Assembly: GCA_937916485.1 (NCBI GenBank)
Contig: CALFSV010000376.1
Span: forward strand, 1-7,961
Length of the DNA stretch: 7,961 bases
Direction of reading: 5' to 3'
Source of the DNA: an uncultured Paracoccaceae bacterium
GTDB lineage: Bacteria > Pseudomonadota > Alphaproteobacteria > Rhodobacterales > Rhodobacteraceae
Position numbers and translations under genes: made by a program. Of this stretch, positions 1 to 6,002 are shown piece by piece. The notes beneath the pieces are model-generated. The model did not search any database. It saw only the letters and a list, made by a program, of their open reading frames with translations, and was not told the origin of the DNA. Positions within the stretch are counted from its first letter, which is position 1. Each line of letters begins with the position of its first letter.

Positions 1-1368
1 GCGGATATATCACGTGCGAAGGCACGTATCGCAGAGGTTCTGGGCTCTGCCCTGGTCGAGTCGATGGCCGTGCGGACCGAACACTCCAGAAACGAGGCAC
101 ATTTCGGCCCGGCGCTTCCCGATGCCGTGGCATTTGTTCGGACCGCCGAAGAGGTGTCGAAAGTTCTCGCCATCTGCCATGACGAGGGCTGTCCGGTCAC
201 GGCATGGGCGGCCGGCACGGCGCTGGAAGGTCAGCACCTTCCCGTCTTTGGCGGCATTACGCTGAACATGATGGAAATGAACCGCGTGAAAACCGTTCAC
301 ACCGAGGATATGGATGCGGTCGTCGAACCCGGTGTCACCCGGGAACAGCTGAACGAAGACTTGCGCGCGACGGGGCTGTTCTTTTCAGTCGATCCTGGGG
401 CGAATGCGTCACTCGGCGGAATGGCGGCGACCCGCGCCTCCGGCACTACGGCGCTGCGATACGGAACGATGCGCGACAACATACGTGCGCTGGAAGTCGT
501 TCTGGCGAACGGGCAAGTGATTCGAACAGGGTCCAGGGCCCGAAAATCGTCATCGGGATATGATCTGACCGGCGCCTTTGTCGGTTCGGAAGGCACCTTG
601 GGGATTATAACGGAGCTGACGGTCAAACTCCATGGGGTCCCCGAAGCGGTGTCGGCCGCGGTCGTGTGCTTTAGTCATGTCGACGCGGCTGTTCAGACGG
701 TCATCGCGACAATTCAGATGGGCATCCCCGTCGCCCGGATGGAGCTTCTGGATACCAATTACGCAGAAGCGTTGAATCACAGTTTTCAAATGGACCTGCC
801 CCGCAAGCCGCATTTGTTTCTCGAATTCCACGGCTCGGAAACCGGCGTCCAAGAAGTTGCCGAAACCCTGCGGCAAGTCGCCGAGGAGCACGGCGGTTCG
901 GCGTTTTCCTGGAAGACAACTATGGAAGACCGCAACGCGCTCTGGCGTGCGCGCCACGGCGCCTATGAGGCGATGTGCGCCAAGCATCCAGGCCGCCGGT
1001 CTGTCGTCACGGACGTTTGCGTACCGGTGTCGCGCTTGTCGGAGATGATCGAGGCCGCGCGCGCGGATATCGCGGCCTCGGAGATTCCCGGTGCCGTCAT
1101 CGGGCATGTCGGCGATGGCAACTTTCATGCGCAATTGATGGTCAAGGACGGTGATCAGGCAGATCTGCAAATCGCAAAGGGCCTGGCGCGCCGGATGTCC
1201 GAACGCGCCCTGAGCGCCGGCGGAACCATTACGGGGGAACACGGGATCGGCCTCGGAAAGAAAGACCTGATGGAGGCCGAGCACGGGCCGGCCTGGGCCG
1301 TGATGGGCGATATGAAACAGCTCTTTGATCCGAAGGGGATCCTGAACCCCGGCAAGCTGGTGCGTTGA
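1..1368 (+). CDS. dld: FAD-linked D-lactate / D-2-hydroxyacid dehydrogenase (5' end outside window)
   Basis: Flavoenzyme of the FAD_binding_4 / FAD-oxidase C family (D-lactate dehydrogenase cytochrome type, related to GlcD). It oxidises a D-2-hydroxyacid to the 2-ketoacid and passes electrons to the respiratory chain. The frame is open back to base 1, giving 455 visible residues, close to the usual 460-480. The first in-frame ATG at 64 falls inside a conserved N-terminal stretch, so the true start is very probably upstream. Counting from base 1, the FAD-binding part shows AAGTALEG (about 70-77), the VDPGANASLGGMAATRASGT segment (130-149), RYGTMRDN (153-160) and GSEGTLGIITE (195-205). The catalytic, metal-binding part shows GHVGDGNFH (368-376) and GEHGIGLGKK (412-421), whose histidines 369, 376 and 414 are the family's metal/substrate ligands. 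The family is certain. D-lactate as substrate is likely by resemblance, but another 2-hydroxyacid such as glycolate is possible. No clear terminator separates it from the oxygenase operon, so read-through is possible. Confidence 0.88.
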   Translation, partial: ADISRAKARIAEVLGSALVESMAVRTEHSRNEAHFGPALPDAVAFVRTAEEVSKVLAICHDEGCPVTAWAAGTALEGQHLPVFGGITLNMMEMNRVKTVHTEDMDAVVEPGVTREQLNEDLRATGLFFSVDPGANASLGGMAATRASGTTALRYGTMRDNIRALEVVLANGQVIRTGSRARKSSSGYDLTGAFVGSEGTLGIITELTVKLHGVPEAVSAAVVCFSHVDAAVQTVIATIQMGIPVARMELLDTNYAEALNHSFQMDLPRKPHLFLEFHGSETGVQEVAETLRQVAEEHGGSAFSWKTTMEDRNALWRARHGAYEAMCAKHPGRRSVVTDVCVPVSRLSEMIEAARADIAASEIPGAVIGHVGDGNFHAQLMVKDGDQADLQIAKGLARRMSERALSAGGTITGEHGIGLGKKDLMEAEHGPAWAVMGDMKQLFDPKGILNPGKLVR

Positions 1369-1407
1369 AATCAACAGCAGCATTCGGGTCGCGCACCGAT
1401 CGCGGGC

Positions 1408-1441
1408 TTGAGCTTGACAATAATATATAATATAATATTTT
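1408..1441 (+). promoter_or_regulatory. Two overlapping sigma70-type promoters for the oxygenase operon
   Basis: Two staggered promoter readings are visible. The first is TTGAGC at 1408-1413, a 17-base spacer and a consensus TATAAT at 1431-1436. The second is a consensus TTGACA at 1414-1419, a 16-base spacer and TATTTT at 1436-1441. Either would start transcription some 25-30 bases before the ATG at 1471. The spacer and -10 consist of the AT-rich box described separately, so a protein bound there would block RNA polymerase. Which promoter is used is not known. Confidence 0.6.
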
Positions 1442-1442
1442 T
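1419..1442. promoter_or_regulatory. AT-rich operator candidate, copy 1 (oxygenase operon)
   Basis: A run of 24 bases with no G or C in an otherwise GC-rich window, flanked by TTGAC on both sides (1414-1418 and 1441-1445). Bases 1426-1444 match 7122-7140 before the TRAP operon at 16 of 19 positions, starting with an identical nine-base TATAATATA. It overlaps the -10 and spacer of the promoter, a typical place for a repressor. The cognate regulator is not in the window. AT-only palindromic operators are used by some GntR-family repressors, but assignment to a family is only a guess. Confidence 0.5.
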
Positions 1443-1470
1443 GACCGATCTTCGAAGGGAGTCCAACGTC

Positions 1471-2469
1471 ATGTCGCGACCAGCCATCAACGCAGAACCT
1501 TGGGTGCCGCCCAGCCTGGAAGGCACGAATGTCGAACGTAAAAAGCTGAAGTCACTGATGCGGCGCAGCGATGCGATTCCACTCGCCAGGCTTGCCTTGT
1601 GCGTGACCTCGATCGCGTTTTACGGTTGGCTGTACTACATTTCGTGGGGCACTTGGTGGGTTATTCCGACGGTGATCCTCTTCGGCGGCACGATGTCGCT
1701 TTTCGCGTACTCGCTCAGTCACGAATGCGCGCACGGAACGGCGTTCAAAACGCGGTGGCTCAACGAGGCGGTGTTCTGGTTTTCTTCCATCCTCTTTGGG
1801 CAGGAACCGATCTATCGCCGCTACAGCCACGCCGAGCATCACACCTATACATGGTTCTGGGAAAAAGACGCGCAGATGCCTTTCACGGTACGGCAAAAGG
1901 TCGGGCTTTGGGAATATCTGCGCTGGTACACATCCCTCGAATATCACTACCTCTTTATCAAGATCGCCGTTCTACACGCGTTCGGAAAGTTTTCCGACCG
2001 GACCAGGGGCTTCACGCCCGAAACCGAACTTTGGCCCATGCAGCGTAACTCGATGATCTTCGTTGCGATCTGGGTCGGGGCCATTGCTGTATCCATCTAC
2101 TTCCAAAGTCTGGCGCTGGTGTGGTTCTACGTGATCCCCAAAATCGTCGGCGACATGATCAACATGACCTATGTCGGCACGCAGCATTTCGAGATGGCAG
2201 AGGATAATCTCAACCTCGCCCACACCACCCGATCGATCAAGCCGAACTGGTTCATGGACCTCTACTACTGGAACATGTCCTACCATATCGAGCATCACTT
2301 TGCGCCGACGGTGCCCTTTCACGCGCTGCCTGCCCTAAACGCAGAGATCAAGGACAAGCTGCCCGAGCCGCAGGGCGTGCTGCCGATCACGGCGGATGTC
2401 TACAAGGCCATGCGCAACCGGCATCTGAGCGTAGAAAAAGACGCGATGAAAATGCCGACGAGCCACTGA
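1471..2469 (+). CDS. MocD-like membrane di-iron oxygenase, fatty-acid-desaturase fold
   Basis: Integral-membrane non-haem di-iron enzyme expected to activate O2 and hydroxylate, desaturate or O-demethylate a substrate at the inner membrane. The 332-residue protein has all three histidine boxes: HECAH (84-88), HAEHH (120-124) and HIEHH (272-276). Extra candidate ligands are H239 (TQH) and H251 (AHTTRS). Hydrophobic segments lie near 39-58, 62-82, 100-112, 160-172, 194-212 and 214-224. The start at 1471 is chosen over the in-frame ATG at 1408 because GAAGGGAG (1454-1461) sits 9 bases before it, while the region from 1408 is the promoter. The stop is followed after 17 bases by the ferredoxin gene, and a dedicated reductase comes third. 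That order (oxygenase, MocE-type Rieske ferredoxin, reductase) matches Sinorhizobium mocDEF, used to demethylate the rhizopine 3-O-methyl-scyllo-inosamine. The system type is well supported. The substrate is unknown, and a lipid or hydrocarbon substrate cannot be excluded. Confidence 0.88.
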   Translation: MSRPAINAEPWVPPSLEGTNVERKKLKSLMRRSDAIPLARLALCVTSIAFYGWLYYISWGTWWVIPTVILFGGTMSLFAYSLSHECAHGTAFKTRWLNEAVFWFSSILFGQEPIYRRYSHAEHHTYTWFWEKDAQMPFTVRQKVGLWEYLRWYTSLEYHYLFIKIAVLHAFGKFSDRTRGFTPETELWPMQRNSMIFVAIWVGAIAVSIYFQSLALVWFYVIPKIVGDMINMTYVGTQHFEMAEDNLNLAHTTRSIKPNWFMDLYYWNMSYHIEHHFAPTVPFHALPALNAEIKDKLPEPQGVLPITADVYKAMRNRHLSVEKDAMKMPTSH

Positions 2470-2486
2470 AAAAGAAGGAGTACGTT

Positions 2487-2804
2487 GTGAGTGATGCCTG
2501 GACCTTGGCCTGTGCAGCCGACGACATCGATGAAGAGGATGTCATCGGTGTCGAATTGAACGGTCATAAATACGCTATCTACAACACCCCCAAGGGATTT
2601 TTTGCCACCGATGGCATTTGCACGCATGAGGTTGCCCACCTCGAAGATGGGCTGGTCATCGGCACAGTCATCGAGTGCCCTCTGCATCAGGGCCGCTTTG
2701 ACGTAACCAATGGCAAAGCGCTGTCTGCCCCTGTTTGCGTCGATCTCAACACCTTTCCCACCAAGGTCGAGGATGGGAACGTCTATGTCAAAATCCCCGA
2801 ATGA
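2487..2804 (+). CDS. MocE-type Rieske [2Fe-2S] ferredoxin
   Basis: Small soluble electron carrier, 105 residues, the usual length for stand-alone Rieske ferredoxins of oxygenase systems. The cluster ligands are complete: C45-T-H47 and C64-P-L-H67, with 16 residues between H47 and C64. There is no signal peptide or membrane anchor, so it acts in the cytoplasm, taking electrons from the reductase encoded next and giving them to the membrane oxygenase encoded before. Translation starts at GTG 2487, supported by AGAAGGAG at 2473-2480 six bases upstream; the nearby ATG at 2494 is out of frame. The protein is acidic, which suits docking to basic surfaces of partners. It could be called a nitrite-reductase small-subunit-like or dioxygenase ferredoxin by fold alone, but the context favours the MocE role. 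Its stop codon is part of an ATGA at 2801-2804 (see the micro-ORFs that follow). Confidence 0.92.
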   Translation: MSDAWTLACAADDIDEEDVIGVELNGHKYAIYNTPKGFFATDGICTHEVAHLEDGLVIGTVIECPLHQGRFDVTNGKALSAPVCVDLNTFPTKVEDGNVYVKIPE

Positions 2805-2844
2805 CTCTGTTCGCGCGCGCGGACACTCCATGACCGCGCCATGA
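2801..2844 (+). promoter_or_regulatory. Chain of two micro-ORFs linking ferredoxin and reductase by ATGA overlaps
   Basis: The 36-base gap between ferredoxin stop and reductase start contains two tiny open frames, MTLFARADTP (2801-2833) and MTAP (2830-2844). Each joint is an ATGA in which a stop and the next start share bases: 2801-2804, 2830-2833 and 2841-2844. The reductase ATG at 2841 has no convincing Shine-Dalgarno sequence in front of it. Ribosomes ending the ferredoxin could therefore step through the chain and reinitiate at the reductase. This reading is inferred; the joints themselves are plain in the sequence. The peptides are unlikely to have a function of their own. Confidence 0.4.
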
Positions 2845-4052
2845 AACGCGTTGTTATTGTCGGCGCGGGCCTTGCCGGTTTCACCGTTGCCCGCAGGCTT
2901 AGGGAACTAGACTATCAGGGAGCAATCTCGCTCTTCGGAAATGAAGCGGTGGCGCCCTATGACCGCCCACCGCTCTCCAAGGACATCCTGAAGGGCGAAA
3001 AGACGGCCGATGATGTCCGCTTGCAGGATAGAGCGTTCTACGAAGAGCGGGATATTCAGCTTCACGTGTCGGCGCAGGTCACGCGGATCCGTCCCGAGGA
3101 CCGGACGGTCGAGATCGGGCCGGAAGAGCTGGGATATGATGCTCTTATACTGGCAACCGGGGCGACAATCCGGCCCCTGCCCGACCAGATGACGCGCGAC
3201 CTTGGCGGTATTTACGGATTGCGCGACCTTTCGGACGCGCAGGCGCTGGAGCACGCCTTCCGGGCTGCGAGACGTGTATTGGTCATCGGTGGGGGGTATA
3301 TTGGCCTCGAGGTGGCTGCCGCCGCCCGCAGCCGCGGGCTGGAGGTGACGGTGCTGGAAGCGGCGCCACGAATCCTCGGCCGCGTGGCGGCTGCGCCGAC
3401 GGCGGATATCATCCGCGCGCTGCACCGGCACGAAGGCGTCGATATCCACGAAAACACCCGGATCGTCGCATTCACGGGCGATGGCCACGTAACGGGTGCG
3501 ACCCTGTCTGACGGAACGCGCCTCGCCACCGATTGCGTTGTCGTGGGTATAGGGGTCTCGCCGAACACGGGCCTTGCAGAGAGTGCGGGCCTCGAAATCG
3601 ACGACGGGATCGTGGTGGATGACATATGCCAAACCTCCCGGCCCGGCATCTGGGCTGCGGGCGATTGCGCCCGTTTCCCGTCGCCGCACGGACCCATGCG
3701 GCTGGAAAGCGTGGGCAACGCTATTGCCATGGGTGAGTGCGTCGCGGAGAACATCATGGGCGCCGGACGCCCCTTTGAGGTGACGCCCTGGTTCTGGTCG
3801 GACCAGTTCGACGCAAAGCTCCAGATCGTCGGGCTGAACCAGGGTCATACTCGGATCGTTGCGCGCGACGGTGCGAAGGATGGCGCGATCTCGTACTGGT
3901 ACTACAGGGATGACGCGCTGATTTCCGTCGATGTTATCAACGAGCCAAAGACCTACATGGTCGCGAAACGGCTCATCGAAGCAGGGAAATCGCCCGACCC
4001 GGATGACATTGCCGACACCAGCCAAAACATCAAGGCATTCCTGAAGTCCTGA
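2841..4052 (+). CDS. FAD-dependent NAD(P)H:ferredoxin reductase (MocF-like)
   Basis: Cytoplasmic flavoprotein of the oxygenase-coupled ferredoxin reductase family (like BphA4, putidaredoxin reductase, rhodocoxin reductase). It moves electrons from NAD(P)H through FAD to the Rieske ferredoxin. Its 403 residues match the family's usual 400-420. Visible motifs in order are: the FAD-binding Rossmann loop GAGLAG (8-13), ATG (105-107) closing the first FAD segment, the NAD(P)-binding loop GGGYIG (150-155) followed by a glutamate (E173) that favours NADH, the second FAD motif GIWAAGDCAR (269-278), and the C-terminal reductase domain with PWFWSDQF (316-323). The start at 2841 is fixed by the conserved N-terminal beta strand immediately after it, although no good ribosome binding site is seen. 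It closes the three-gene operon and makes the electron chain self-sufficient. NADH preference is inferred from one residue. Confidence 0.92.
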   Translation: MKRVVIVGAGLAGFTVARRLRELDYQGAISLFGNEAVAPYDRPPLSKDILKGEKTADDVRLQDRAFYEERDIQLHVSAQVTRIRPEDRTVEIGPEELGYDALILATGATIRPLPDQMTRDLGGIYGLRDLSDAQALEHAFRAARRVLVIGGGYIGLEVAAAARSRGLEVTVLEAAPRILGRVAAAPTADIIRALHRHEGVDIHENTRIVAFTGDGHVTGATLSDGTRLATDCVVVGIGVSPNTGLAESAGLEIDDGIVVDDICQTSRPGIWAAGDCARFPSPHGPMRLESVGNAIAMGECVAENIMGAGRPFEVTPWFWSDQFDAKLQIVGLNQGHTRIVARDGAKDGAISYWYYRDDALISVDVINEPKTYMVAKRLIEAGKSPDPDDIADTSQNIKAFLKS

Positions 4053-4067
4053 GCGCAGACCGGCGCT
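4052..4067. terminator. Possible shared terminator between convergent operons
   Basis: A short inverted repeat, AGCGC (4052-4056) and GCGCT (4063-4067) with a six-base loop, spans the 13-base space between the two stop codons. On the + strand it is followed by ATTTGAA rather than a real U tract, and the stem is only five pairs. It may give weak termination in both directions. It is the only hairpin between the operons, so otherwise the transcripts overlap. Confidence 0.25.
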
Positions 4068-5385
4068 ATTTGAAGCCCGTTATCTGCGCAGGCAACCAAA
4101 GGGCAATCTGCGGAAAGAACAGGATCAGGACAAGCGTCAGAAGCTGTAAGGCGATAAACGGGATCACACCCTTGTACATATCCGCAAGCGTGATCTCGGG
4201 CGGGCTGATGGCGCGCAGGTAGAAAATTGCGGGGGCCATCGGCGGCGTAAGATAGCTTGTCTGGATCATCACCAAAAACAGGATGCAGAACCAGATCGGA
4301 TCGAACCCAAGGCCGGTAATGATGGGCATCGAGATCGGGATCAGCACGAGCACTACCGACACCAGATCCAGCGCGAAACCAGCAATGAACGCGATCAACA
4401 GGATCAAGAGCAGCGTGTTCCATGCCGACAGGTTGGCTGCATCCAGCAGCCCCTGCACGTCCCGCACGCCTCCTGACGCGATAAAGACGCCTGCGAACAT
4501 GCTCCCCGCAAGCAGGATCGTCAGCATCATGACAGTGATCCGCAGGGTCTTGATGGCCGCATCAGACATCGTTGCGGCAGTCAGCCGTCGGTTCAAAAGG
4601 GTCAGGATCGCGGCGCCCACGGCCCCGCAGGCGGCCGCCTCCGTTGTAGTGGCAAGCCCCATCAGTATGGTGCCCAACACGGTAAAGATCAGGAACAGCG
4701 GCGGAATGATCGCCACCACGGTCAGGCGGATCATTTCCCCCCAGGAGACCTGCGGGCCATCGTCCACGGCCGGACGCGGCGCGAGCGACGGGCTGATTGC
4801 ACAGCGAATGACAATATAGAGTACAAAAAGCGTGGCCATGAGCAGCCCGGGAAAGAGCAGCGCGGCGAACAGATCACCCACTGACACATCCGCGATCGGC
4901 GCCAGGATGACGACTAGGACGGACGGTGGAATGACCGTGCCCAAGGACCCCCCTGCGCAGATCGTGCCAGCGATCAGCGGCTTGTTGTAGCCGTACTTCA
5001 TCATGATCGGGATCGCCAGAAGGCCTATGACCGTTTCCGTCGCGCCCACGACACCGCTGGCCGCGGCAAAGATCACGCCCAGCAGGACCGCCCCCACGGC
5101 AAGGCCTCCGGGCAATTTGCGGGTCCAGAGGTAAAGCGCCTCGAACAACCGCTCGGCGATCCCGGCCCGCTCCAGCATGCAGCCCATGAAGACGAAGAGT
5201 GGCACAGCGGCGAGCAGGTAGTTGCCGCCGACGTCCTGGACCTTCGACACGAACTGAAAGACCGCCTTGTCGCCAAATCGCAGGAAGCCAAAAATCAGCG
5301 CAACTGAGAAGAGCGAATAGGCCACCGGTATCCCGATTAGCAATAAACCAAGCAGCGCCGGAAACATAAACAAGGCGAGGTCCAT
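4066..5385 (-). CDS. dctM: TRAP transporter large permease DctM
   Basis: Main membrane subunit of a tripartite ATP-independent periplasmic transporter, using the sodium gradient to import the ligand delivered by the binding protein. It has 439 residues, a usual length for DctM, and a run of hydrophobic segments from the N-terminus on, consistent with about 12 helices. Family hallmarks include the VPLFVFMGCMLERAG segment (61-75), GVVGATE (111-117), GSLGTVIPPS (146-155) and, near the C-terminus, a TPPMAP motif. The ATG is at 5385-5383 and shares one base with the DctQ stop (TGATG), so the two permease parts are translationally coupled. It is the last gene of the operon and faces the end of the reductase gene, 13 bases away. 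Confidence 0.95.
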   Translation of the reverse strand: MDLALFMFPALLGLLLIGIPVAYSLFSVALIFGFLRFGDKAVFQFVSKVQDVGGNYLLAAVPLFVFMGCMLERAGIAERLFEALYLWTRKLPGGLAVGAVLLGVIFAAASGVVGATETVIGLLAIPIMMKYGYNKPLIAGTICAGGSLGTVIPPSVLVVILAPIADVSVGDLFAALLFPGLLMATLFVLYIVIRCAISPSLAPRPAVDDGPQVSWGEMIRLTVVAIIPPLFLIFTVLGTILMGLATTTEAAACGAVGAAILTLLNRRLTAATMSDAAIKTLRITVMMLTILLAGSMFAGVFIASGGVRDVQGLLDAANLSAWNTLLLILLIAFIAGFALDLVSVVLVLIPISMPIITGLGFDPIWFCILFLVMIQTSYLTPPMAPAIFYLRAISPPEITLADMYKGVIPFIALQLLTLVLILFFPQIALWLPAQITGFK

Positions 5386-5927
5386 CAGCTGCTCCGCTCA
5401 ATCTTTTGCCTGGTGATGATCGTGTGAAACGCATTGGCGATATCCGCCGCGATCTGTGCGGCGAACAGAACAAACCCAAGCCAGAAAATCAGCCGCGCGG
5501 GCCAGACGACCGGGTTCCAGATACTGGCTCCGGACCCCTCTCCGCTTTGATAGGCACGCTCGAAATACCACCACAGACCGAAGCACAGCCAGACCGCCAG
5601 CGGCGCGATGAGCAGCAGGCCGATCAGATTTACCAGCGCCTGCTGCCGTTCCGAGAAATTTCTGTAAAACAGGTCAACTCGGACATGCGCATCGACCTGG
5701 CTGACATATGCGATGCCGAGGATGAACAGCGCCCCCATTTGCATGTAAGCGGCCTCATAGGCCCAGATCGTGGGCTTGCTGAAGGCATAGCGCGAGATCA
5801 CCTCCCAAAGCATCGAAAGAGCTAATGGGATGATCAGCCATGACACGGCCTTGCCAATCGACTGTGTGAGAGTGTCGATCGAGTGCACCAGCGGCACCAG
5901 ACCGGATCGGGCAAAACGTGTGAGCAT
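5385..5927 (-). CDS. dctQ: TRAP transporter small permease DctQ
   Basis: Small membrane subunit of the TRAP transporter that pairs with DctM. The 180 residues carry four hydrophobic segments at about 29-47, 64-78, 98-121 and 145-165, the expected topology. Typical family features are the WEVISRYAF stretch (41-49) after the first helix and the HVRVDLFYR segment (85-93) after the second. The start at 5927 gives the usual N-terminus, but the bases before it (rc: AAAGTTCCTGAAA) form no clear Shine-Dalgarno sequence. Expression may therefore be weak compared with dctP. It follows dctP by 75 bases, a gap that holds a strong hairpin, and overlaps dctM by one base. Confidence 0.93.
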   Translation of the reverse strand: MLTRFARSGLVPLVHSIDTLTQSIGKAVSWLIIPLALSMLWEVISRYAFSKPTIWAYEAAYMQMGALFILGIAYVSQVDAHVRVDLFYRNFSERQQALVNLIGLLLIAPLAVWLCFGLWWYFERAYQSGEGSGASIWNPVVWPARLIFWLGFVLFAAQIAADIANAFHTIITRQKIERSS

Positions 5928-5955
5928 TTTCAGGAACTTTGAATGGCTAGGATAC

Positions 5956-5983
5956 GTCGAACGGCAGATCGCTGCCGTTCGAC
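5956..5983 (-). promoter_or_regulatory. Perfect 12-bp hairpin between dctP and dctQ
   Basis: GTCGAACGGCAG (5956-5967) and CTGCCGTTCGAC (5972-5983) are perfect reverse complements around a four-base loop, ATCG. The hairpin lies just after the binding-protein stop codon and before dctQ. There is no T tract on either side, so a complete intrinsic terminator is unlikely. In transporter operons such structures often protect the binding-protein message or reduce read-through, so that the periplasmic protein is made in excess of the permease. That role is inferred here. Confidence 0.6.
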
Positions 5984-6002
5984 AGTGACAAGCTGTTCAT
6001 TA

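Noticed and set aside
64..1368. Dehydrogenase starting at the ATG at 64
   Set aside because: The frame continues upstream to base 1 with family-like sequence, and there is no ribosome binding site before 64.
550..1383. A 277-residue open frame on the minus strand
   Set aside because: It is antisense to the dehydrogenase, whose conserved motifs are unmistakable; the frame shows no domain of its own.
1369..1413. Terminator after the dehydrogenase gene
   Set aside because: Only a four-pair CGCG repeat is present, without a T tract.
1408..1470. Oxygenase starting at the ATG at 1408 on the plus strand
   Set aside because: It would translate the promoter and AT-rich box; the ATG at 1471 has a good ribosome binding site.
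2907..4025. A 372-residue open frame on the minus strand
   Set aside because: It lies wholly opposite the ferredoxin reductase, has no recognisable motif and is rich in arginine and proline, as expected for the complement of a GC-rich gene.
4283..4819. A 178-residue open frame on the plus strand
   Set aside because: It is antisense to dctM and its serine- and threonine-rich composition mirrors the hydrophobic codons of the other strand.
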